Positions 41,626 to 50,342 of a stretch of DNA of 64,000 bases are shown here, in pieces. A program made the translations under genes and the position numbers. Origin of the DNA: Pseudomonadota bacterium (GTDB lineage: Bacteria > Myxococcota_A > UBA796 > GCA-2862545); assembly GCA_023954855.1 (NCBI GenBank), contig JAGSGY010000008.1:45512-109511 (forward strand). The letters run 5' to 3'. A model generated the notes under the pieces. It saw only the letters and a list, made by a program, of their open reading frames with translations, was not told the DNA's origin and searched no databases. How positions within the stretch are numbered: position 1 is the stretch's first letter; every line of letters starts with the position of its first letter.

Positions 41626-43266
41626 CTACCAGGCTCCGACCGGCCGCCCCCCCTTGCGCGGGTCCGAAGCTCCGAAGCGCATCCCATCGGCGCTTTGCAC
41701 GAGCTGAACAGAGGAAAAGCCCGGCCGGACAACCAGCTCGTGACCCCTACCCTCGAGCGCGCGCAGCACGTCCACGGGAACGTCGGGCTCGATGAAGAGC
41801 TTGTTGGGCATCCACTGGTGGTGAATGCGGGGCGCAGACACCGCCTCCGTCGGACTCAATCCGAAATCGATGACGCCAATCAACGCCTGCAGCGTGCCCG
41901 AGATGATGAACGGGCCCCCCGACCCGCCGACAGCGAGGACCACCTCGCCCTCTGCGTTCACCACGACCGTCGGGGTCATTGATGAGAGCGGCCGTTTCCC
42001 AGCCTCCACGGCATTGTTTGCGTTGCCCAGCAGCCCATACGCGTTCGGCACACCCGGAGCCGCGGCAAAGTCGTCCATCTCGTTGTTGAGCGGAAAGCCG
42101 GTCTCGGCCACGACGCCCGAACCAAAGCTCGTGTTCACCGTCGAGGTGAGGGCCACGGCGTAGCCACTCGCATCGATCACCGAGATGTGCTGCGTCCCGT
42201 CATCCTGAAGCGGCTGGACCGCGTCCCCGTACCAAGCCGGGTCGTGAGTGCGTGCAGGCCAGATCTTCTGGCGAATCTCCGACACCCGGCCTTCGGACGT
42301 AAGCCGCGCCACATCGACCTCGACATAGTCAGGGTCACCGAGATGTTGGGCGCGATCGGCATACGCGTGCTTCATGGACTCCGCGAGCAGGTGATGGAGC
42401 TCACTCGAGCCCCAACCCAGCCCCTTGAGGTCGTAGCCCTCGAGCACCCGAAGCATCTGCCCGAGCACCACGCCACCCGAGGAGGGCAGCGGCATGGTGT
42501 AGACGGTGTACCCCCTGTAGGGAATCACCACGACCTCTCGGGCCTTCGGCTGATACGCCGCGAGGTCGTGCTGAGTCAGGATTCCACCGGTTCGCGCGGC
42601 CGCCGCAACGACCTGACTGGCACCCTTGCCATCGTGAAGGTCCTCGCCCTTGCTCTGGGCCCAGCGCCGGAGGGTCGCCGCCAAGCGTGGATTCTTGACC
42701 GTCCGCCCTACCTGAAGGGCAGGAAACAGGGATCGCACCTCATCGCTAGCCGTACGATCGAGGGCTTTGGCAAGATGCGGACGAATCGTGAACCCCTTCG
42801 AGGCCAGGCGAATCGCGGGTGCGGCCACGCTTGAGTGCGACAGCGCCCCGTGCTCACGGACAAGGGCCGCAAGACCTCGCGACTCTCCAGGAACTGCCAC
42901 AGCGAGCCCACCCGTGCGGCTCAGGCCAGGTACGACTGCGCCGGATTCATCGAGGTAGACGTCGCGATGTGCGGCCGAGGGCGCGACCTCTCGAAAGTCT
43001 GACGCCCAGGCCGATGTGCCGTCTGTACCCACCGCGAAGCCACCGCCACCGAGTCCACTCCCCGCAGGCTGCACGACGCCCGCCGCGAGCGCCGCCGCGA
43101 CCGCTGCGTCGACGGCATTTCCTCCCCCTGCAAGCACTTCCGCGCCAGCACCGGAGGCGAGCTCGTGGTCGCTGGCGACAACACCCGCACCCGGTTCGGA
43201 AGGTGGTGCGGCGCCCACGCCGAGCGCCAACAGCGCAGTCCAGACCACAATCTTTCGGACTCGCAT
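41626..43266 (-). CDS. ggt: Gamma-glutamyltransferase
   Basis: A 546-residue exported Ntn-hydrolase with a signal peptide (MRVRKIVVWTALLALGVGAA). Early segments ASDHELASGAGAEVLAGGG and GNAVDAAVAAALAAGVVQP fit the large subunit. The autoprocessing threonine is in DDGTQHISVID, followed by GYAVALTSTVNTSFGSGVV and FPLNNEMDDF; the GGSGGPFIISGTLQ oxyanion segment is also present. It cleaves glutathione and other gamma-glutamyl compounds in the periplasm. Confidence 0.94.
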   Translation of the reverse strand: MRVRKIVVWTALLALGVGAAPPSEPGAGVVASDHELASGAGAEVLAGGGNAVDAAVAAALAAGVVQPAGSGLGGGGFAVGTDGTSAWASDFREVAPSAAHRDVYLDESGAVVPGLSRTGGLAVAVPGESRGLAALVREHGALSHSSVAAPAIRLASKGFTIRPHLAKALDRTASDEVRSLFPALQVGRTVKNPRLAATLRRWAQSKGEDLHDGKGASQVVAAAARTGGILTQHDLAAYQPKAREVVVIPYRGYTVYTMPLPSSGGVVLGQMLRVLEGYDLKGLGWGSSELHHLLAESMKHAYADRAQHLGDPDYVEVDVARLTSEGRVSEIRQKIWPARTHDPAWYGDAVQPLQDDGTQHISVIDASGYAVALTSTVNTSFGSGVVAETGFPLNNEMDDFAAAPGVPNAYGLLGNANNAVEAGKRPLSSMTPTVVVNAEGEVVLAVGGSGGPFIISGTLQALIGVIDFGLSPTEAVSAPRIHHQWMPNKLFIEPDVPVDVLRALEGRGHELVVRPGFSSVQLVQSADGMRFGASDPRKGGRPVGAW

Positions 43267-43367
43267 CGAACCTCCAAGTGCCGCGCGTGTCGTACCCTGC
43301 AGACCTTCACACGTCCTGACCGCGCGCCCAAGTGGTCGGATGGGATAGATTTCCGCCGGGAGGCGCC

Positions 43368-45845
43368 GTGCCGCAAGCCTGGGGCTACGCCAGCGACAAA
43401 AGAACTCGTGATGAAAACCAGGACCACTTCGGTGTGTTCGAGGTACCCCTCGGCCTTCTGGCCGTGGTGTGCGACGGCATGGGAGGACACGTCGGCGGCG
43501 CCGTTGCGTCCGCTATCGCGGTCCGCGAGATCCACACCCACATGCTCACCGCCGACGGAGACCCACGCGACGAGCTTCAGGGCGCCATCGAACTTGCCAA
43601 TACGGCCGTCTACGACCGCTCACGGCGCTCGAGACGGTTGATGGGAATGGGCACCACCGCCGTGGCCGTACTTCTGACCGACAACGGGCTCTTCATTGCC
43701 CACGTCGGCGACAGTCGTGCCTACTTCTCGCGTGACGGCGAGGCCGAGGCCGTCACTCGTGACCACACGATGGTGAACCTCTTCGTCGATGCGGAGTTGC
43801 TCTCACCGGAGGATGCCGCTTCGCATCCCGAGGCTCACGTGTTGGCACGCTCCTTGGGCGTCGAACGCGCCGTCGAGGTCGACGTTCAGGACGCGCTCCC
43901 CTTTGAGCACGGCGACACCGTCATTCTCTGTAGCGATGGTGTGAGTGGCTTCATCACCGAGCCCGAGTTCGCGTCGCAGGACTGGCGCGAACCGCAGCAG
44001 AGCATCGAAGGCCTTTTCAAGCTCCTACGCGAGCGTGACAGCGACGACAACGCAACGATGGTGGTGCTCACGGCAGACGCGAACGACGCAGTCGTCCCGA
44101 TGCCGCTCACAGAGCCGCCCGAGGTCCCTGAGGACGATGCCTCCGAGGGCGCGCGACTCTCCAGCGTTCCGACGCGCTCATCGCCAACCATTGCTCCGCT
44201 GGACTTCGAGGAGCCAAGCGAACCGGCACCACCGCCGCTCAGCGCGCCGTCTCCACAGATTCAGTATGAAGAGATCGGTGCCCCGCCGCCGATAGATATG
44301 GAAATCGGCGTGGGTGACTTCGCCCCACCCGAGCCGGCCCCACCCCCAGTCGGTGCCCCCGTCAGCGCCCCGATGGAAGAGACGATCGGTGTCGAACCCG
44401 AGCAGCCGGCGGTCAAGGACCTCTCGAAGGCCAAGCCAGTCTCTGGAAACCGTGCGAAGTACCTCGTCGCAGCTGGCCTCTTGCTGGCTGGCGTGGGCGT
44501 CGGTTCCATCGCCTTGGTCGTGTTTGCCCAACAAGCCACAAAGGGCCCGAAACAGGCTGCCGTCTCCATCGAGGTGCCCGCCAACCCGCCCGCTCCGGTC
44601 GCCGAGCCGGAGGCAAAGGACACGGCGGGCCCGGCTGCAGGTCAAGAAGCACCGGCCCCAGCAGATCCAGCACTCGAGCCCTCCGGGGAGCCCTCGGCGG
44701 AGCCCTCCGGGGAGCCCTCGGCGGAGCCCTCGGCAGAGCCCTCGGCGGAGCCCTCCGCTGCAATCGAGGCTGTCGAAGCGCAGCCGGCACTCCCCTCCGA
44801 GCCTGCTGTCGAGGAGCCTCCACCCGCCGCAGAAGAGCCTCCCCCCGAGTTCCCGGACCCCGAGGATATCGTCGACGAGGATGCCGTCGCGCTTCTCGGC
44901 CCGCTCCTGGACTGGGCACCCGAATACGACGAGACCGCCCCAGGATTCGTCGTCGAGGTCGTGCCGCCCCCGAGCGAGGAAGGCGCCTTCTATATTCACG
45001 CCCAGAAGCCAGACATGGGCCGAACCGGCCTGCACCGCCCGGAGACGTACGTCAACGTGCCGCCAGGCGGCACCCGGCAGATCAGCGTCGTGCAGAGCGC
45101 ACGAGACGGTGACTGTGGCGAGTCCATGGACGCCCTGAAAGAGGCGATCAACACATCGGTCGACTACGCCTCGCTCTACACCCAGGTCTGGTCTTGCTAC
45201 AACCTGAGCCACCAGCGAAAGCTGTTTGGCGTGGCGCTCACCGACCAGGCCTCCTTCGAAGAGCACCTGGTGCACTTCGAGGGCGAACGTTCTTCTCGAG
45301 GCTACGGATCCTCCCCGTGGGGGGCTCCCGCCAACAGCGGCATCGAGCACCGTATCGAGCAATGGGTCAGCGCCGAGGGCGAGCACAACTTCCCGATCGT
45401 CATCCTCGACCTCGTCGGCGCTGAGCAGGCGGCGATGGACCTCGCCGGCGACCTTCTCATTGAAGCCGAGGCCGCTGCGGCCTTCGGTCGACTGCCGAGA
45501 CCAAACTCCAAGCAGACCGCTTACTGGGCGCGAAGGGTGTACGTCACGGCCCTGGGCCTCACCGGCTCTAGCGGTGAAATGGTCTCGGAGCATCAGCCTG
45601 AGACCCATGAACGCATTCGTGAGTTGCTCAACGAGGCGACCCGAGGTGGCCTCGACAACCCCACCGGCGTGCGGCTCCCGTCAAGCGTCAAGGCAGCTTT
45701 ACTCGCCGGTTTGGGCAAACGCCCCGTCCGTCTCGTAGCCGCCCCGAAGCCGCAGCCGAAGGAAGAGGTTCGCGTCGCACCTGCGCCCGAGCCCGAGGAC
45801 GTCCGCCCGGTCATCTACCAGGGGCCACCGAAGCGTCATCGCTAG
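43368..45845 (+). CDS. PP2C-type Ser/Thr phosphatase with membrane helix and periplasmic domain
   Basis: An 825-residue protein. Residues 1-240 are a PPM phosphatase with all metal motifs: DENQDHFGV, VVCDGMGGHVGG, FIAHVGDSRAYFS, LCSDGVSG and DNATMVV. An acidic Pro-rich linker, one helix (YLVAAGLLLAGVGVGSIALVVFA), a Pro/Ala/Glu spacer with a 12-base tandem repeat, and a C-terminal domain of about 300 residues (from DWAPEYDETAPGFVVEVVPP) without known motifs. It may oppose the Ser/Thr kinases in this window. GTG 43368 has GGGAGG four bases upstream. Confidence 0.88.
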   Translation: MPQAWGYASDKRTRDENQDHFGVFEVPLGLLAVVCDGMGGHVGGAVASAIAVREIHTHMLTADGDPRDELQGAIELANTAVYDRSRRSRRLMGMGTTAVAVLLTDNGLFIAHVGDSRAYFSRDGEAEAVTRDHTMVNLFVDAELLSPEDAASHPEAHVLARSLGVERAVEVDVQDALPFEHGDTVILCSDGVSGFITEPEFASQDWREPQQSIEGLFKLLRERDSDDNATMVVLTADANDAVVPMPLTEPPEVPEDDASEGARLSSVPTRSSPTIAPLDFEEPSEPAPPPLSAPSPQIQYEEIGAPPPIDMEIGVGDFAPPEPAPPPVGAPVSAPMEETIGVEPEQPAVKDLSKAKPVSGNRAKYLVAAGLLLAGVGVGSIALVVFAQQATKGPKQAAVSIEVPANPPAPVAEPEAKDTAGPAAGQEAPAPADPALEPSGEPSAEPSGEPSAEPSAEPSAEPSAAIEAVEAQPALPSEPAVEEPPPAAEEPPPEFPDPEDIVDEDAVALLGPLLDWAPEYDETAPGFVVEVVPPPSEEGAFYIHAQKPDMGRTGLHRPETYVNVPPGGTRQISVVQSARDGDCGESMDALKEAINTSVDYASLYTQVWSCYNLSHQRKLFGVALTDQASFEEHLVHFEGERSSRGYGSSPWGAPANSGIEHRIEQWVSAEGEHNFPIVILDLVGAEQAAMDLAGDLLIEAEAAAAFGRLPRPNSKQTAYWARRVYVTALGLTGSSGEMVSEHQPETHERIRELLNEATRGGLDNPTGVRLPSSVKAALLAGLGKRPVRLVAAPKPQPKEEVRVAPAPEPEDVRPVIYQGPPKRHR
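44676..44759 (+). repeat. Seven 12-base tandem repeats encoding EPSG/EPSA
   Basis: Seven direct copies of GAGCCCTCSGSN-type units code for (Glu-Pro-Ser-Gly/Ala)7 in the periplasmic spacer of the PP2C protein. Copies differ only in the third and last positions. Length changes would keep the frame. Confidence 0.9.
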
Positions 45846-45940
45846 CGTCGAAGAAGATCTGCATGCCACTGTAAGGAACCCAAGGCTGGCGCCGTTGTCG
45901 CTTCGAACAGAGTGGGAACGCCATCCCCCACGGAGGTCGC

Positions 45941-47365
45941 ATGCAACGCTGGCAACTCACCCTTGGCCTCGCAGGACTCGCGCTTACGGCGGCTGTGGTC
46001 GCTCCCACCTTGCGTGGAGCGCTGTCCCCCACCCCGGCTGTGACGCCGTCTACGGGGGTCAAACCCGTCGAGCCCCCGGCGATTGTCGCTCCGCCCATCG
46101 CCGAAGCCGGTCACCTAATCGTCGACGCTGGACTCGATCGTTCCGCGGTACTCACCGGCGACGTGACCGAGCGCTTTCTCACCGTCCACGTCACCGCGCC
46201 GAACGACCTCGGCACCCAATACCGGCGTCCCGTCGATCTCGGCGTGGTCGTGGACCGCTCGTGCAGCATGTCCGCCCGCGGCAAGATCGACTACGCGAAG
46301 GCAGCGGCGAAGCAACTCCTCACCCAGATGGAGCCCGACGACGTCTACTCCCTGGTCGTGTTCTCGGATGATGCCGTTTCCGTGATCGACGCGACCCACG
46401 TCGACAACATCGCAGGCCTTCAGCGCCGGATCGACGGCGTGCACGAGACCGGCGACACCAACATTGTCGCGGGCTTGGACCTGGGCGCAAAAGAGATCCG
46501 CAAGCCGATCGGCGAGAGCGCGGTCGGGCGCATTGTGCTTCTCTCGGATGGCCGGCCCACGGCCGGGGTCGTCGATCCCGACGCCATTGTTCGCCGCGTC
46601 GCCGAGCTTACGGCATCGGGCATCAGCGTCTCGAGCATCGGGCTCGGTCTCGACTACAACGAGGACCTTCTCGCCCGCATCGCAGACGTCGGAGGAGGCA
46701 GCTACGACTTCGTCGACAACCCTCGGGAGCTCACCTCGGTCTTCGAGGATGAGCTCGAGCGGAGCGCTGCAGTGGTCGCACGAGGTACCAAGCTGACCCT
46801 GAACCTCGGCGAAGGCATCGAGCTCCTCGACGTCATCGGCTGGGAGGGGCAACGCGAAGCAGAAGGCACGTCGTTCTACCTCGGCGACGTCACGGCGGGT
46901 CAGACGGTCAAGTTGACCGCACGAGTCCGCGTCACCAGCCCCGACGCTCCCGCCGCCCTCTCCGTCGCGACGGCCACCGCGGAGTACTACGACCTCGTGG
47001 ACGAGAAGCAGGCGAGTTCCACCGACACCGCCGAGGCCACGATCACCCGAGACCGCAGTGCAGTGGCCAGCAGCCTCGACAAGAACCGCGCCGTTGACGC
47101 CACCCGCGCGTGGGGCAACGCCTACTTGGACCGCTCGACCCGTGCCTATGCCTCAGGAGACCGTGCACTGGCACAGGAGCTCGCCGCCGAGTCCGCCAAG
47201 GTGCTGCGTGAAGCCGGAGAAGAGATGCAGGCACCGCAGCTTCTTCGCGACGCCGACAACAGCGTCCAACAACAGGAGATCTACGACGACTACTCCCCGA
47301 GTAGCGCCGAGGGTCGACGGTCCATCAAGGCAGGCAAGGAGTACTTCCGCGCCGCCGCCAAGTGA
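45941..47365 (+). CDS. VWA domain protein
   Basis: A 474-residue exported or membrane-anchored protein (hydrophobic LTLGLAGLALTAAVVAPTL at the N-terminus). The VWA domain (about 95-270) has an intact MIDAS: VVVDRSCSMS (DxSxS), the Thr-containing GDTNIVAGL, and RIVLLSDGRPTAG. A beta domain and a helical tail follow (SSLDKNRAVDATRAWGNAYL). It is similar to Mg-dependent VWA proteins of the VIT-VWA type but lacks a clear VIT. Follows the PP2C gene by 95 bases and overlaps the next gene (GTGA). Confidence 0.87.
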   Translation: MQRWQLTLGLAGLALTAAVVAPTLRGALSPTPAVTPSTGVKPVEPPAIVAPPIAEAGHLIVDAGLDRSAVLTGDVTERFLTVHVTAPNDLGTQYRRPVDLGVVVDRSCSMSARGKIDYAKAAAKQLLTQMEPDDVYSLVVFSDDAVSVIDATHVDNIAGLQRRIDGVHETGDTNIVAGLDLGAKEIRKPIGESAVGRIVLLSDGRPTAGVVDPDAIVRRVAELTASGISVSSIGLGLDYNEDLLARIADVGGGSYDFVDNPRELTSVFEDELERSAAVVARGTKLTLNLGEGIELLDVIGWEGQREAEGTSFYLGDVTAGQTVKLTARVRVTSPDAPAALSVATATAEYYDLVDEKQASSTDTAEATITRDRSAVASSLDKNRAVDATRAWGNAYLDRSTRAYASGDRALAQELAAESAKVLREAGEEMQAPQLLRDADNSVQQQEIYDDYSPSSAEGRRSIKAGKEYFRAAAK

Positions 47366-48420
47366 GTGAGGGCAACGTGTCTACCCATGTGCTGACCGTG
47401 AACGAGAGCCTCCCGCTCCGAGAGATTCCGATGCGCCAGGCGGCGTGGATGGCTCTGGGTGTGCTGGCCGCCGCCGTCCTGTCCTTCACGGGGACATGGT
47501 CCGAGGCCCCGAGTCTTGCCCTCTCCATCGCACTGGCCGCCGGAGTCGCCGCCGTCAACCCGCGCATGGTCTGGGCCCTGCCCTTGGTCGCCGCCGGGAT
47601 CATCGCGGGAGGCATGACCTTCGACATGCTCAAGTTCCCCGCCGTACTGGGGGCCTCCGCTGTAGCGGGGCTGTCGATCGCGTGGCTTGCGCCCTTCCGG
47701 ACTGACGCCTTGGACTACCTCAACGCGACCCTGGCTTCATCGGCTGGAGGGGCCATTGGCCTGTGGGGAGCAACGCAGATCCTCCCGGACGTCGTCACCA
47801 CGACCTCGGGCGCGCTGGTCGCCGCGGGATTCATGAGTCTGGGTGCCGCCCAGGGACTGCTTCCCCTCGCCTTGCGTCCTGGGGTCGGCCTTCCCCGGGT
47901 GAGAACCATTCAGAAGGCCCTCAAGGCTCGCTATCGGCCGCCGGTGTTCCGGGCTATCGAGCTCCATGAGGGCGCGACCCGCCATGCCCCCAACCATGAG
48001 GGGAAGAGCGGCCTCACGGAAGTGGTGCAATGGGTCTTCCGCTTACAGTGCACCCTGCAGGACCTCGACCAGGAACTCGAGGGTATCGACCCCGTGGACG
48101 TCGAGAAGCGCATCACCCAAGCCGAGACGGCTCCCACTACGGATGCCTTCACTCGCGAGCGGCGCCAGGCCACGGCAAAGCACCTCCGCCGTCTCCTGGG
48201 GCACCGAGAAGCGATCTCAACAGAGCGAGAGCGCACGAGTGCTCTGGTCGAGTACGCACTCGCGTTCCTCGAAGAGGCCCGGGCCGGTCTCGCGGTCGCC
48301 CGAGAGCTTCCTGGCGAGGCGATTCCCGACCGCCTTCCCGACGTCCTTCACAAGCTTCGCGCCCACGCATCAGAGGGCGAGGCACGCCGAAAGACAGCCC
48401 GTGAATTGACCTCGGCCTGA
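47362..48420 (+). CDS. Membrane protein with C-terminal coiled helical domain
   Basis: A 352-residue protein. Residues about 25-175 hold five or six membrane helices (AAWMALGVLAAAVLSF, LALSIALAAGVAAVN, WALPLVAAGIIAGG, AVLGASAVAGLSIAW, GALVAAGFMSLGAAQGLLPL). The C-terminal half is charged and helical (RITQAETAP, EYALAFLEEARAGLAV). Not recognised. GTG 47362 overlaps the VWA stop; a second GTG at 47377 is possible. It sits between the VWA and SAHH-like genes. Confidence 0.65.
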   Translation: MSEGNVSTHVLTVNESLPLREIPMRQAAWMALGVLAAAVLSFTGTWSEAPSLALSIALAAGVAAVNPRMVWALPLVAAGIIAGGMTFDMLKFPAVLGASAVAGLSIAWLAPFRTDALDYLNATLASSAGGAIGLWGATQILPDVVTTTSGALVAAGFMSLGAAQGLLPLALRPGVGLPRVRTIQKALKARYRPPVFRAIELHEGATRHAPNHEGKSGLTEVVQWVFRLQCTLQDLDQELEGIDPVDVEKRITQAETAPTTDAFTRERRQATAKHLRRLLGHREAISTERERTSALVEYALAFLEEARAGLAVARELPGEAIPDRLPDVLHKLRAHASEGEARRKTARELTSA

Positions 48421-48486
48421 ACTCGCCTCCGACCCTCGCTCGACAGAGGTCTGCGAGTTACCCGCGCACCACACGTGGAGGCTTGC

Positions 48487-49653
48487 ATGAGCAAAGACGC
48501 CGAGGACCGCGCACTCGAAGCAGAGCGCGAAGTGGGCCGTATCAACGCCTTCTTCCCCATCCTTCCGAGGCTCGGGAATCGCTGGGCCGCCTCCCGTCCT
48601 TGGGAAGGCAAGACCATTGCCCTCAACCTGCATCTCACCTCGCTGACCGCCGCGCTTGTTCGCGAGCTTCAGCTCGGCGGAGGTACCTTCATCGTCAGCG
48701 GTGCCAGCCCAGCGACCACGCATGTCGGCACTGTCGAGATGCTTCGGAACGAGGGCATCGAGGTGTACACGGGGCGCGAGCGCGATGACGGCTTCGCCTC
48801 TGTGCTCGACCACAAGCCAGACCTCATCGTCGACGTTGGCTTTCAGCTCGTCAACGCATTGCTCGACCGCCGGCCAGAGCGGGCGAAAGCCACGCTCGGC
48901 GCCATCGAGATCACCCGTTCTGGCATCACCCGCCTGCGCAAGCGCACCGAGCCGCTGCCCTTCCCGGTGTTGAACATCAACGATGGGCGTCTCAAGAATG
49001 CCGTCGAGAACCGCCACGGTGTCGGCGAGGCCCTCTGGCAGGCGGTGGCCCGCCTCACCGGCATGCACCTCTCTGGCCGCCGTGTCGCCGTTCTTGGCTA
49101 CGGCCCGGTCGGAAAGGGACTGGCGATGTACGCCCGGGCCGCCGGCATGTCCGTCGAAGTGGTCGAGCCCGACCCCGTCCGGCGCCTCTTCGCCCACTAC
49201 GATGGCTTCGTGAGTCCCGACCTCGACGAAGCCCTCTCCCGCGCAGGCGTCGTGGTGACTGCAACCGGTCGTCCCGGCGTGCTGTCGGTCGACCATCTTG
49301 CCAAGGCGCGCAGCGGCGTCGTGCTCGTGAACGCTGGCCATGGCGGAAACGAAATCGACGTCAGCAGCATCCAGGCTGCCGCCGAGCGCGTGGACCACAT
49401 TGGTGAGCAGGTGGTTCGCTACCGCCTCGAGAACGGACCTCGCGTCACCGTTCTCGGTGGTGGGCACCCGCTCAACATCGTCACCAACGCGGGGTCCCCG
49501 GAGCCTGTCCTGCTGCACTTCGCTGTGCTTGGACTCGCGCTCGAGAGCCTGGCCACCGGCGACTTCCCCGCGGGCGAGGTCATCGTCCCGGATGCTATCG
49601 AGGCCGAAGCGGCCGCCTTCGCGCTGCACGCCCTGAACCCTACGGCAACGTAG
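48487..49653 (+). CDS. S-adenosylhomocysteine hydrolase-like protein (divergent)
   Basis: A 388-residue protein of the AdoHcyase fold, shorter than the usual 420-plus residues. Kept: ALNLHLTSLTAALVREL (HxT), PDLIVDVGFQL, the NAD-binding VAVLGYGPVGKGLAMYARA and VVTATGRPGVL, and LGGGHPLNIV near the end. Changed: the STQDD segment reads ATTHVGTVE, and the K-x3-D pair reads LKNAVEN, with Glu for Asp. The NAD+ chemistry could survive, but the substrate may differ from S-adenosylhomocysteine. ATG 48487 has GGAGG six bases upstream. Confidence 0.78.
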   Translation: MSKDAEDRALEAEREVGRINAFFPILPRLGNRWAASRPWEGKTIALNLHLTSLTAALVRELQLGGGTFIVSGASPATTHVGTVEMLRNEGIEVYTGRERDDGFASVLDHKPDLIVDVGFQLVNALLDRRPERAKATLGAIEITRSGITRLRKRTEPLPFPVLNINDGRLKNAVENRHGVGEALWQAVARLTGMHLSGRRVAVLGYGPVGKGLAMYARAAGMSVEVVEPDPVRRLFAHYDGFVSPDLDEALSRAGVVVTATGRPGVLSVDHLAKARSGVVLVNAGHGGNEIDVSSIQAAAERVDHIGEQVVRYRLENGPRVTVLGGGHPLNIVTNAGSPEPVLLHFAVLGLALESLATGDFPAGEVIVPDAIEAEAAAFALHALNPTAT

Positions 49654-50342
49654 TGGACCTCGCCTCCGAGTTGGCTCGCGGTGTCGAAGCCCTTCGGTCA
49701 GGCGAAGCAGCAGACGCGGCCACGATCCTTCAGGCGGTGGTGGACGACGAAGGCTTTCGCGCCCACCCGGAACTACAGGACGTGCGTGCGCGAGCCTGCA
49801 GTCTGCTCGCCCAGGCCCTGCTGTCCACCGACCAAGTGGGACCCGCCGACCGCTACGCCCGCGAGGCTCTCGACGCACTCGAGAACGCCCCGGACGACAC
49901 CGGTCGCGCCCAGATCGACGAACTGCGCCGCGAGATCATGGGAAGAGCTCTCACGCTCCGCAAGGAACGCGAGCAACGGTCTAGACGCTCGCGGCTCCGG
50001 CAGATTCCGGTTCCCGAGCTCCTTGCCGCTGCAAAGGACGATGACGAGCGCACGCGCTTGCTCATTGAGCGGGCCACCGCTGAGAGCGAGGCCGGTGACG
50101 AGGCCGCGGCGATTCGGCTCGCCGATCGGGCTCGGAACCTCGCGGACAAGTCCTGCGGATTGAAAGAACAGGTCCTGAGCCGCCTGCTCGTCGCTCAAGT
50201 CGACGCACGACAGCGCGTCCCGGCACTGCAGAGCGCGTATCAACTCGCGCTCGCTGCGGACGAGAAGGGCCTGATCACGGGCATCGCACGCACGGCTGAA
50301 CAAGTTGGAACCCCTCTTCACGTAGTAGACGGAGGGCAGTGA
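49653..50342 (+). CDS. TPR-like helical protein
   Basis: A 229-residue helical soluble protein with repeats of TPR character (ARACSLLAQALLSTDQVGPADRYARE cut in two: SLLAQALLSTDQVG and DRYAREALDALENAP; ATAESEAGDEAAAIRLADRA). No signal or catalytic motif. GTG 49653 overlaps the upstream stop by one base (TAGTG) and its own stop overlaps the Ppx/GppA ATG (TGATG), so it is coupled at both ends. Confidence 0.65.
   Translation: MDLASELARGVEALRSGEAADAATILQAVVDDEGFRAHPELQDVRARACSLLAQALLSTDQVGPADRYAREALDALENAPDDTGRAQIDELRREIMGRALTLRKEREQRSRRSRLRQIPVPELLAAAKDDDERTRLLIERATAESEAGDEAAAIRLADRARNLADKSCGLKEQVLSRLLVAQVDARQRVPALQSAYQLALAADEKGLITGIARTAEQVGTPLHVVDGGQ

Noticed and set aside
44676..44759. Short tandem repeat considered as CRISPR-like
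   Set aside because: The units are contiguous 12-mers without spacers, in frame within a coding spacer.
44178..45608. 476-residue minus-strand ORF opposite the PP2C gene
   Set aside because: Shadow of the Pro/Glu-rich spacer and outer domain; the plus strand encodes all PP2C motifs.
48370..49878. 502-residue minus-strand ORF opposite the SAHH-like gene
   Set aside because: Antisense to a conserved NAD-binding protein; Arg/Gly/His-rich composition and no domain.
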